DNA of 9,299 nt from Chthonomonas sp. UBA2391 (GTDB lineage: Bacteria; Armatimonadota; Fimbriimonadia; Fimbriimonadales; Fimbriimonadaceae): NCBI GenBank assembly GCA_002343825.1, contig DDSL01000142.1, positions 1 through 9,299 on the forward strand. Reading direction: 5' to 3'. This document shows positions 1 through 5,684 of this stretch, one piece after another (the stretch's first letter is position 1; the number at the start of each line of letters is the position of its first letter). The notes beneath the pieces are model-generated. The model saw nothing but the letters and a program-made list of their open reading frames with translations. It did not search any database and was not told the origin of the DNA. The translations under genes were made by a program, and so were the position numbers.

Positions 1-89
1 CGCGGACTCACCTCGTGAGTCCCATGACCGCGGCCGCCACCGCCATCGAAGGAAAATTTGCCGATCCTCGGCCGTATCTTGCATCGTAA
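1..89 (+). CDS. leuC: 3-isopropylmalate dehydratase large subunit (LeuC), C-terminal fragment
   Basis: Partial gene; only the last 28 codons or so are inside the window, in the frame beginning at base 3 and ending with TAA at 87-89. The visible tail reads RTHLVSPMTAATAIEGKFAD and then PRPYLAS. An RTHLVSP-type segment followed by an Ala-rich helix, GKF and an acidic residue is the characteristic end of bacterial LeuC, a [4Fe-4S] aconitase-family enzyme that isomerises 2- and 3-isopropylmalate in leucine biosynthesis together with LeuD. The iron-sulfur cysteines lie outside the window. Another aconitase-family large subunit, such as a homoaconitase, cannot be excluded from so short a tail. The next gene begins 15 bases after the stop on the same strand, so the two may be cotranscribed. 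Confidence 0.77.
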   Translation, partial: RTHLVSPMTAAATAIEGKFADPRPYLAS

Positions 90-104
90 AGAAGAAAGAA
101 CACC

Positions 105-935
105 ATGATGATTTCTCGCAACTATCTCGCCGGAGCTCTTCTCATCGGTATGGCGGCCCTTGCCTGTGCCCCCAAAGAGGAGACCAAAGTCGACAACATG
201 ACGGGTCAGCCGACCGTCGCCGAACCCGCCGCCAACAAGCCCGCTCCCCCGGCAGCCGGGGTGAAAGAGCTGGTCAAGAAAGACACCAAGCCCGGTGCAG
301 GCAAGGATGCCGTCGCCAAAGGAGACCGCGTTTGGGTTCTCTACCAAGGCACCCTGATGGACGGGACCGAGTTCGACAGCAACATGGCTCCGGAAAAGGA
401 TCCGTTCAGCTTTTCGGTCGGCAATGGCCAGGTTATCGAAGGCTGGGACGAGGGCCTGATCGGCATGAAGCGCGGAGGCGAGCGCGAACTGACGATCCCT
501 GCGGCGATGGCCTATGGCGAAGCCGGAAGCCCCCCCAAGATCCCCGCCAACGCGGATCTGAAGTTCAAGGTCAAGGTTCTGGAGATCCTGAAGCCGGGCG
601 ACGAAAACAACTTCTGGAAAGAGCCAATTAAGGCTGGCTCGGGCGTACCCGCGGCCAAGGGCGATACCGTGGTGGTGCACTACACCGGTACTCTTTCCAA
701 TGGCAAGAAGTTCGACAGTTCGCGCGATCGGAACGAGCCGTTTGAGGTCACCCTCGGCCAAGGTCGAGTGATCAAGGGCTGGGACTTCGGGATCGTCGGG
801 ATGCGGAAGGGCGAACGCGTGAAGCTGTATATCCCGCCCGCGATCGGGTACGGCGAGGCCGGCTCTCCCCCCGCCATCGGCCCGAACCAGCTGCTGATCT
901 TCGATATCGAAGTTCTGGAAATCAAGCGCGGTTAA
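105..935 (+). CDS. Lipoprotein with two tandem FKBP-type peptidyl-prolyl isomerase domains
   Basis: Predicted exported peptidyl-prolyl cis-trans isomerase, 276 residues. Residues 1-20 form a signal peptide (R5, then a hydrophobic stretch 8-20) ending in ALAC with Cys21. This suggests lipidation, although Ala rather than Leu at -3 makes the lipobox atypical. A Pro/Ala/Lys-rich linker (about 22-65) leads to FKBP domain 1 (about 68-161) and FKBP domain 2 (about 180-273). Both domains keep the FKBP pocket: domain 1 has Y80, F90-D91, V110-I111, W114, Y137 and F154; domain 2 has Y193, F203-D204, V222-I223, W226, Y249 and F266. Both are therefore probably active folding catalysts at the envelope. 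Two ATGs are adjacent (105 and 108) and the first is used here; a purine-rich AAGAAGAAAGAA lies just upstream with no canonical GGAGG. The function is secure at family level, but the client proteins are unknown. Confidence 0.93.
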   Translation: MMISRNYLAGALLIGMAALACAPKEETKVDNMTGQPTVAEPAANKPAPPAAGVKELVKKDTKPGAGKDAVAKGDRVWVLYQGTLMDGTEFDSNMAPEKDPFSFSVGNGQVIEGWDEGLIGMKRGGERELTIPAAMAYGEAGSPPKIPANADLKFKVKVLEILKPGDENNFWKEPIKAGSGVPAAKGDTVVVHYTGTLSNGKKFDSSRDRNEPFEVTLGQGRVIKGWDFGIVGMRKGERVKLYIPPAIGYGEAGSPPAIGPNQLLIFDIEVLEIKRG

Positions 936-943
936 GGCGCAGA

Positions 944-972
944 GCTGCCCCGGAAGAGAAGTCCGGGGCAGC
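944..972. terminator. Strong hairpin between convergent genes
   Basis: A perfect 11-base inverted repeat, GCTGCCCCGGA (944-954) and TCCGGGGCAGC (962-972), encloses a 7-base loop. It starts 9 bases after the FKBP stop codon and lies between two convergent genes whose stops are at 933-935 and 1005-1007. There is no T-tract on either side, so it is not a textbook intrinsic terminator. It may still act as a bidirectional transcription barrier or 3'-end stabiliser. Confidence 0.6.
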
Positions 973-1004
973 AGAACTCTAGAGAGCTTAACTAGACCCT
1001 CAAC

Positions 1005-3086
1005 TTAGGGGCGAATCTTCATCGGTTTGCCCGTCCCTGGGGTCCCTTTACGGGTGTCCCTGTTCTTGACCACGTTCAAATTGAGGATATAAGAGTCTCC
1101 GAGTCCCCCGTTGGTTACGCTGGCGAGGACCTGCCCCGAGTTATTGGCGGCAAAGAAGTGCTCAATTCGATAGTCTCCACCCGGTCCGGGCGGCTCGATT
1201 GAGAACGGACCCTTATGCATTGTGCCATCAAGATTGAGGATGGCGGGTTGACCTTCCCACCATAGATAGAGGTCGCCGTTATCCGTAAACTTTGCTACTC
1301 CAGCATAAGGGGAGGCATTAGTACTCTTTAGGATCCTCTCGATTCCCTGGGGGCTGCGGTACACGAGCCGAACCTTCCAGCCGAGGTTTGATCCCTCGGG
1401 CGCTTTTTCGATGAAGATGATTTCGTTTCGATTATTGAGGTCTCCTACGAATCGTTTTCCCAGGCTGACTTCCCCTGAGGTTGGAGACCATAGAAAGTAG
1501 TCGAAAGGCATCCCTGGAAACTCTTGAGTCGTATAGATATAGCTACCCCCTTCATTAAGGAACATCGGGCGATAGCTATAGTACGATCCTGCCGGGCGAT
1601 GGTCAAAGTAGTGAACTTGTCTCGTTGGACTAATGAGTAATGGACGAATGACTTCTGCTTGGATACCAGCGATCCAGCCAGAATCGGTCACCAATGTGAC
1701 CTCGTGGAGCCAAGTACTCCAGCGAATCCAATGATGTGGATTCACAAAATCCCTAGGGCTCGTCCAAAGGGCTCCGATGTACTCGACGTTGTAAATCGGA
1801 GTTGTGTGCAGTTTGCCTCCGATCAGGCCGGACGAGTTCACCGTCAACGCTATGGGTCGTCCGCCGGAAACTAACGATGGTTGCGCATCACCTGGCTTCC
1901 AGAAGTAGGAATAGGCATGTTCCCAGGTCGGGTAATCGGCTTGTTGGTGCAGTCCTACGGTGACATTGCCGTTTTCTGCTAACGCGCCATATTGGCCTAG
2001 GTACCAGGGCCGACCGATATTGAGAGTAAATCCCGCTGGTACGAACCTTGGTGTCGCCATGGCGCCTGCTCCCAGCATGGCGAGGCTACCAAGTACGGAT
2101 GCTCGACTTGCTACCTTCCTGAGAGTCACTTTTCGACGCCAGAGGCCGACTAAGCCAGCGATGAGAGCCGCGAATGAGCCCGGCTCGGGGACCGGTTCGA
2201 CTAGATAGTAGCCCTCGCCCAGGTTCCTGGGATCGGTTCCAACCACTATCGAACTACCGTTGTCGGACAGCTCATGGCCCAGAGTTGGAATCAGTCCGGC
2301 AGCATTGCGGCTAATGTAGACATCTCCTGTTTGAGGACTGTAAACTTTGACCGAGATATTTCGCCAAGGTCCGGAGCGGTCCGAATCAAGGTGCGTCGTC
2401 AATGCCCCGCCGACATTGTTCCATGCAAGATCATTAGATACATTTTCGACCGTACCGTCCCAGTTCAGCATCTTCGATAAGAATCGAAAACGCATGTCTT
2501 CAGTGCCAAATCGGATTGGCTCAATAAAGCCAATTGATCGGAACGATCCCGAAAGATCTAGAGTCCGAAGAGTCAATCCGAGTAGCTGTGTCCTGACCAC
2601 CGATGCGATGCGGCCGTCCGGACCCGCCCACGTTCGTCCCCAATCTTGGGGGGAGGGGAGAGTCTGAAGCGTCATGCTTCCGTCTGGTGCAATCCAGAAG
2701 AGCTTTGACCTATTCGCCGAGAGCCCAAGGATCGTGCCATCTCTACGCTGGTAGAGTGCTCGCCCCAAGATTGTGCCGTCGGGAGCAGACTCGGGCAACA
2801 TAACGACCTCGCCAGCTGGGGTGACCATGGCTGGCTTGTTATTGACCCTGCCGAGTACCGAGCCCAAAGGCGAAACTTGATCAAACACGCCTCCGGCGAT
2901 TACTTTGCGGCCCGTCTGTTTGGTCCAGATTTCATTGGCCCTGAGCAGAACCGTTGAACCGCCGAAAGCCAAGTAATTCGGGGTGCCGTCGGCAATTCGA
3001 TACGGGCGGAACTTGATTACGCCGCCTTGCGCAAAAACCCCAGCAGTCAGCGAACATGCCAAAACGGCGCCAAGAACTTTATGCAT
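1005..3086 (-). CDS. Exported PEP-CTERM protein fused in frame to a second secretory protein
   Basis: Unrecognised exported protein, 693 residues from the chosen start. The frame is open up to base 3212, but the ATG at 3086-3084 is preferred: it has a GGGAG Shine-Dalgarno 6 bases upstream and opens directly into a signal peptide (MHKVLGAVLACSLTAGVFA, then QGG). Residues 20-298 are rich in short beta-type repeats such as APDGTILG, RRDGTILG and GPDGRIAS, suggesting a beta-propeller or similar fold. Residues 299-319 are a complete PEP-CTERM sorting signal: VPEPG, a hydrophobic stretch 304-316, then RRK. Normally that is the extreme C-terminus and is recognised by an exosortase. Here the frame continues with GTG (V320) into a second signal-like segment, 320-344 (TLRKVASR, hydrophobic stretch, AMA/TP), and about 350 more beta-rich residues, with HAF-like pieces such as YFWKPGDAQP. 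The last 20 residues are basic, with no second PEP-CTERM. The gene is visibly less GC-rich than its neighbours. It may be a true fusion, or two genes joined by a one-base indel. Confidence 0.75.
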   Translation of the reverse strand: MHKVLGAVLACSLTAGVFAQGGVIKFRPYRIADGTPNYLAFGGSTVLLRANEIWTKQTGRKVIAGGVFDQVSPLGSVLGRVNNKPAMVTPAGEVVMLPESAPDGTILGRALYQRRDGTILGLSANRSKLFWIAPDGSMTLQTLPSPQDWGRTWAGPDGRIASVVRTQLLGLTLRTLDLSGSFRSIGFIEPIRFGTEDMRFRFLSKMLNWDGTVENVSNDLAWNNVGGALTTHLDSDRSGPWRNISVKVYSPQTGDVYISRNAAGLIPTLGHELSDNGSSIVVGTDPRNLGEGYYLVEPVPEPGSFAALIAGLVGLWRRKVTLRKVASRASVLGSLAMLGAGAMATPRFVPAGFTLNIGRPWYLGQYGALAENGNVTVGLHQQADYPTWEHAYSYFWKPGDAQPSLVSGGRPIALTVNSSGLIGGKLHTTPIYNVEYIGALWTSPRDFVNPHHWIRWSTWLHEVTLVTDSGWIAGIQAEVIRPLLISPTRQVHYFDHRPAGSYYSYRPMFLNEGGSYIYTTQEFPGMPFDYFLWSPTSGEVSLGKRFVGDLNNRNEIIFIEKAPEGSNLGWKVRLVYRSPQGIERILKSTNASPYAGVAKFTDNGDLYLWWEGQPAILNLDGTMHKGPFSIEPPGPGGDYRIEHFFAANNSGQVLASVTNGGLGDSYILNLNVVKNRDTRKGTPGTGKPMKIRP
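2055..2129 (-). other. Second, internal signal-peptide-like segment beginning with GTG
   Basis: It encodes residues 320-344 of the fused protein. The segment has a basic n-region (VTLRKVASR), a hydrophobic core (ASVLGSLAMLGAG) and a signal peptidase I-like AMA site before TP. Its first codon is GTG, which could have been the start of a separate gene overlapping the lost TGA stop of the PEP-CTERM protein (GTGA). No clear Shine-Dalgarno precedes this GTG. Confidence 0.65.
2130..2192 (-). other. Internal PEP-CTERM sorting signal
   Basis: This encodes residues 299-319 of the fused protein: VPEPG, a short hydrophobic helix (FAALIAGLVGLW) and the basic RRK end. All three parts of a PEP-CTERM domain are present in the right order. 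It ends exactly at an AAAA run (2130-2133). With one A fewer, the message would read CGA AAG TGA, that is Arg-Lys-stop, the normal end of such a protein. Confidence 0.85.
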
Positions 3087-3131
3087 CTTCCTCTCCCGGC
3101 GGGCCGAAACAGAGCCGGACCGCACCTCTTT

Positions 3132-3159
3132 ACTGTACAGCATCTTTGCGGAAATACAA
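3132..3159 (-). promoter_or_regulatory. Possible promoter of the PEP-CTERM fusion gene
   Basis: On the minus strand TTGTAT (3159-3154) and TACAGT (3137-3132) are separated by 16 bases. This resembles a weak sigma-70 -35/-10 pair. It would place the transcription start near 3125 and leave a leader of about 38 bases to the ATG at 3086. The matches are partial (3 of 6 and 4 of 6), so this is tentative. Confidence 0.25.
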
Positions 3160-3182
3160 CGCAGAAGGACGATTTCTTTACC

Positions 3183-3188
3183 TAAACT
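3183..3188 (+). promoter_or_regulatory. Possible -10 element in the divergent region
   Basis: TAAACT lies 7 bases before an ATG at 3196, the spacing expected for a leaderless transcript. No convincing -35 hexamer is visible. It would drive the short reading frame at 3196-3270 and the BOF-family gene downstream. The rest of the 203-base region 3087-3289 shows only a bulged GC-rich inverted repeat around 3208-3229. Confidence 0.2.
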
Positions 3189-3195
3189 CACAAAA

Positions 3196-3270
3196 ATGAG
3201 CGAAGCCGGCAAGGCCGACCCGCCTGCCGACTTGCAACGGAAAGCTCCACCTGGGAACCCGATGAAGTGA
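3196..3270 (+). CDS. Possible 24-residue leader peptide or small protein
   Basis: A short open frame encodes a hydrophilic 24-residue peptide beginning MSEAGKADPP and ending GNPMK. It has no Shine-Dalgarno but sits 7 bases after TAAACT, as a leaderless gene would. It ends 19 bases before the BOF-family ATG, and its TGA stop overlaps GAGGTGA, a perfect anti-SD match. It could be an upstream translational coupler for that gene, or chance. I do not recognise the peptide. Confidence 0.2.
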   Translation: MSEAGKADPPADLQRKAPPGNPMK

Positions 3271-3289
3271 GGTGACGTGAAGAAGGAGC

Positions 3290-3688
3290 ATGACTCTCAC
3301 GACGATCGCTTTCTTCGCCGTCGGCGCGCTGAGCGGGCCAGAGCCTAGCGCTCCCCTTCGTGGATTTCGACCGGTCACGATTCAGCAGATTCTAAATCGG
3401 CCGGTCTACGACCAGCGCGTCCGGTTCCGCGCGAGCCTTGAGTCCGAAATCGAGACTAATGAGTTTCGTCTGCGTGATGCCACCGGTCAGATCCGCGCCG
3501 AAGCAGGGCCCGAGTGGTATCAGTCGATTGAGCTTCCGGTTGGGGAAGAGTTCACGGTGTGGGGCGAGGTTGACTTTTACCGAAACCGACCGGAGATTGA
3601 CCTCTGGCGAATTGAACTGAAAGACGGAAGGACGATCGAAATCCAAGGCGAAGGTCCCCCTCCCTGGGCTGGCCAAGAGGACCGGTAA
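3290..3688 (+). CDS. Exported OB-fold protein of the BOF (YgiW/YdeI) family
   Basis: Small 132-residue protein. Residues 1-16 are a hydrophobic leader (MTLTTIAFFAVGALSG) lacking a basic n-region, so export is likely but the signal is weak. Residues 27-112 match the bacterial OB-fold pattern: a VTIQQILNRPVYDQRVRFRA opening, FRLRDATGQIRAEAG at 59-73, VWGEVDF at 90-96 and PEIDLWRIEL at 101-110. Family members are periplasmic proteins, some linked to stress tolerance, and the ligand is generally unknown. An in-frame stop at 3278-3280 excludes an upstream start. GGAG (3285-3288) is only one base from the ATG, while GAGGTGA (3269-3275) is 14 bases away, so initiation is not ideal. The gene converges with the transketolase subunit with 8 bases between the two stops. 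The family call rests on pattern recognition. Confidence 0.72.
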   Translation: MTLTTIAFFAVGALSGPEPSAPLRGFRPVTIQQILNRPVYDQRVRFRASLESEIETNEFRLRDATGQIRAEAGPEWYQSIELPVGEEFTVWGEVDFYRNRPEIDLWRIELKDGRTIEIQGEGPPPWAGQEDR

Positions 3689-3696
3689 CCTCGGCG

Positions 3697-4518
3697 CTAC
3701 TTCTGGAGTTCGACCACTGCCCGGTCGAATTCCTCTCCCCGCGCCGTCCGGTAGTGCCAGAGAACGGTGTTCTCCATAAAGCTCACGCCCTTGCCCTTGG
3801 TGGTGTGGGCAATGAGCACCTTCGGCTTTTGGGTCTCGCTCTCCATCGCTCGGAATTGGGCCCGGATGGCGTCGTGTTCGTGGCCGTTACACTCGTACAC
3901 TGCCCATCCAAAGGCTCGCCACTTGTCGGTAAAGGGTTCTAGTTCGAGGGTCTCACTCACCGGGGCCAGGGACTGGATCTTGTTGTAGTCGATCACAGCA
4001 ATGAGATTGCTGAGCTTGTGGTGTCCGGCAAAGAGAATCGGCTCCCAGTTGCTACCCTCGTCCATCTCGCCGTCGCTGAGGAGGACGACGACTCGGTTCT
4101 TGCGACCGTCGAGCTTGGCCGCGAGTGCCATTCCTGCCCCGACGCCCAGCCCGTGGCCCAGCGATCCGGTCGAAAGTTCGACTCCCGGCATCTCCAAATG
4201 GGTCACGTGGCCACTGAGCTTGCTACCGTCCTGATAGTGGGTTTCAAGTCGCTCGATTTCGAAGAATCCGCGCTCAGCGAGGGCGGCATAGACCCCGGCA
4301 CCGGCGTGACCCTTGCTGAGGACGAACCGGTCGCGATCGGCCCAAGTCGGGTTCTTGGGATCCACCTTCAGCTCGCCACCATAGAGCACGCCTAAGACGT
4401 CGGCCATGCTCAGCACCGCGCCGATGTGCGAACTCCCTCCGCGGCTGGTCATGCGCAGGGCATGGAGGCGGATACGTTTCGCAAGTTCGACGCTGGAGAG
4501 TTCGGTGGAGACGGCCAT
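3697..4518 (-). CDS. Transketolase, N-terminal (TPP-binding) subunit
   Basis: This 273-residue half of a split transketolase corresponds to the pyrophosphate/TPP-binding domain. It needs the C-terminal subunit to transfer two-carbon ketol units between sugar phosphates. Visible signatures are SHIG at 30-33, SKGHAG at 68-73, STGSLGHGLGVGAG at 116-129, and the TPP motif running from SDGE (148-151) to DYNK (177-180), followed by IQS and KGKG (241-244). Length is typical of split N-subunits. The frame is open to base 4596, but the ATG at 4518-4516 is chosen because homology-like sequence starts there; the upstream residues (GTGTGSGLRSARTCK and so on) look non-coding. No Shine-Dalgarno precedes the ATG; TAAACT is 10 bases upstream. 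Unusually, the partner subunit is encoded divergently rather than directly downstream. It could serve central carbon metabolism or a dedicated sugar pathway. Confidence 0.93.
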   Translation of the reverse strand: MAVSTELSSVELAKRIRLHALRMTSRGGSSHIGAVLSMADVLGVLYGGELKVDPKNPTWADRDRFVLSKGHAGAGVYAALAERGFFEIERLETHYQDGSKLSGHVTHLEMPGVELSTGSLGHGLGVGAGMALAAKLDGRKNRVVVLLSDGEMDEGSNWEPILFAGHHKLSNLIAVIDYNKIQSLAPVSETLELEPFTDKWRAFGWAVYECNGHEHDAIRAQFRAMESETQKPKVLIAHTTKGKGVSFMENTVLWHYRTARGEEFDRAVVELQK

Positions 4519-4718
4519 CAGGAGTTCTAGTTTACATGTCCGGGCCGAGCGCAGACCCGACCCCGTACCAGTTCCGAGGGCGAAGGACTGCCCCAAACGG
4601 CTAGAATAGAGGTTCCGCGAGTCGGCCCCGAGGGCGAGATCAGGGCTGAGCGGAGCGAAGGGGCCCCTGATCGGGTTTGGCCTCGGGACGGGGCCGCGAG
4701 CGTGCCCCCAACTTGCCT
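4519..4718. promoter_or_regulatory. Divergent, palindrome-rich region between the transketolase halves
   Basis: This 200-base region separates two genes for one enzyme and probably holds both promoters. For the plus-strand gene, TAGAAT at 4602-4607 is a 5-of-6 match to a -10 box, without an obvious -35. For the minus-strand gene, TAAACT lies at 4534-4529. A nested inverted repeat fills the right half: GATCAGGG (4638-4645) with CCCTGATC (4665-4672), and outside it CGGCCCC (4623-4629) with GGGGCCG (4690-4696). If transcription begins near 4613, these arms would lie in the roughly 105-base leader of the C-subunit mRNA, just upstream of its start. Confidence 0.45.
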
Positions 4719-5684
4719 ATGCGAGACGCATTTATATCGAAATTGGCGGAGTTGGCCGAGAGCGACTCCCGCATCTTCCTCATCACCGGCGATCTCGGAT
4801 TCGGAGTCCTCGATGACTTCGCCAAGCGCTTCCCCAAGCAGTTTCTGAATGCGGGTGTGGCCGAGCAAAACATGACCATGCTCGCCACTGGGCTTGCGAT
4901 GGAAGGACGGATCGTTTACACCTATTCGATCGGAAACTTTCCCACCCTGCGCCCGCTGGAATTCATCCGCAATGACGCCTGCTATCACAAGGCCAATGTC
5001 AAGGTCGTCTGCATCGGGGGAGGATTCAGCTATGGCGCGTTGGGGATCAGCCACCATGCCACCGAGGACCTTTCAATCCTGCGCGCGCTTCCTGATATCA
5101 CGGTCCTGAGCCCAGGCGACGACCACGAAGCCCAGGAGTGCACGGTCGCCGCGGCCGAGACCCCGGGGACTGTTTATCTTCGCCTCGACCGAGCGAGCAT
5201 GACCATCGACGAGCCCACCGCCGAACCCTTCCAACGAGCCAAAGCTCGGAAGATCCGCGAGGGCCGTGACGTCACCTTGGTCTCGACGGGGGGAATGTTG
5301 GGCGAAACCCTCAAGGCGGCCGATTCTCTTGCCACTCGTGGGATCCAGGCCCGGGTCCTCAGCCTCCACACGATCAAGCCGATCGATCGGGCGGCGCTGA
5401 TCGCGGCGGCGAGTGAGACGGGCGGATTGGTCACCATCGAAGAGCACACCGTTGACGGTGGCCTCGGGGGGGCTGTGGCCGAAGTTCTTCTTGAGAGCGG
5501 CGTGGTTCCGGCTCGGTTCAAGCGGATCGGGCTACAGAGCAAATTCAGCAGCGTGGTCGGTTCTCAGGAGTATCTGAGAACCCGTTATGGGCTCGATGCC
5601 CCGGCGATCACCGAAGTCACTTCGGCGATGCTCCGGGGCCCAGCAATCCGTCTCGGTAACCAGGAAGGAGTCCTCACCCCATGA
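4719..5684 (+). CDS. Transketolase, C-terminal subunit
   Basis: This 321-residue partner of the N-terminal subunit carries the pyrimidine-binding domain and the C-terminal domain. The first domain includes AGVAEQNM with the conserved Glu (E49) that activates TPP, followed by RPLEFIRNDACYH and SHHATEDLSILRALPD (111-126). The C-terminal domain has IEEHTVDGGLGGAVAE at 240-255. The frame is open further left, with a TTG at 4677, but the ATG at 4719 begins the conserved sequence (MRDAFISKLAEL). No Shine-Dalgarno is seen before it, and the leader is GC-rich and palindromic. The stop TGA overlaps the next gene's start as ATGA, indicating translational coupling with the methyltransferase. A 1-deoxyxylulose-5-phosphate synthase or pyruvate dehydrogenase beta subunit is less likely, given the paired transketolase-type N-subunit next door. 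Confidence 0.93.
   Translation: MRDAFISKLAELAESDSRIFLITGDLGFGVLDDFAKRFPKQFLNAGVAEQNMTMLATGLAMEGRIVYTYSIGNFPTLRPLEFIRNDACYHKANVKVVCIGGGFSYGALGISHHATEDLSILRALPDITVLSPGDDHEAQECTVAAAETPGTVYLRLDRASMTIDEPTAEPFQRAKARKIREGRDVTLVSTGGMLGETLKAADSLATRGIQARVLSLHTIKPIDRAALIAAASETGGLVTIEEHTVDGGLGGAVAEVLLESGVVPARFKRIGLQSKFSSVVGSQEYLRTRYGLDAPAITEVTSAMLRGPAIRLGNQEGVLTP
5665..5670 (+). promoter_or_regulatory. Ribosome binding site inside the end of the transketolase C-subunit gene
   Basis: AAGGAG lies 10 bases before the ATG at 5681, within the coding sequence of the upstream gene. It is one of the few clear Shine-Dalgarno sequences in the window. It supports the ATGA-overlap start of the methyltransferase. 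Confidence 0.7.

Noticed and set aside
2130..2133. Programmed frameshift at the AAAA run of the fusion gene.
   Set aside because: The run is short, has no standard slippery heptamer, and no downstream stem-loop is evident; an indel or real fusion is simpler.
3087..3212. 42-codon N-terminal extension of the PEP-CTERM fusion protein.
   Set aside because: The signal peptide and the well-spaced GGGAG both support the ATG at 3086; the extension would bury the signal peptide.
4677..4718. TTG start for the transketolase C-subunit.
   Set aside because: The extra 14 residues are arginine-rich, lie in the palindromic leader and do not resemble the family; the ATG at 4719 starts the conserved sequence.
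4527..5057. Minus-strand open frame of 176 codons crossing the transketolase intergenic region.
   Set aside because: It overlaps the conserved C-subunit antisense and the palindromic region, with no protein signature.
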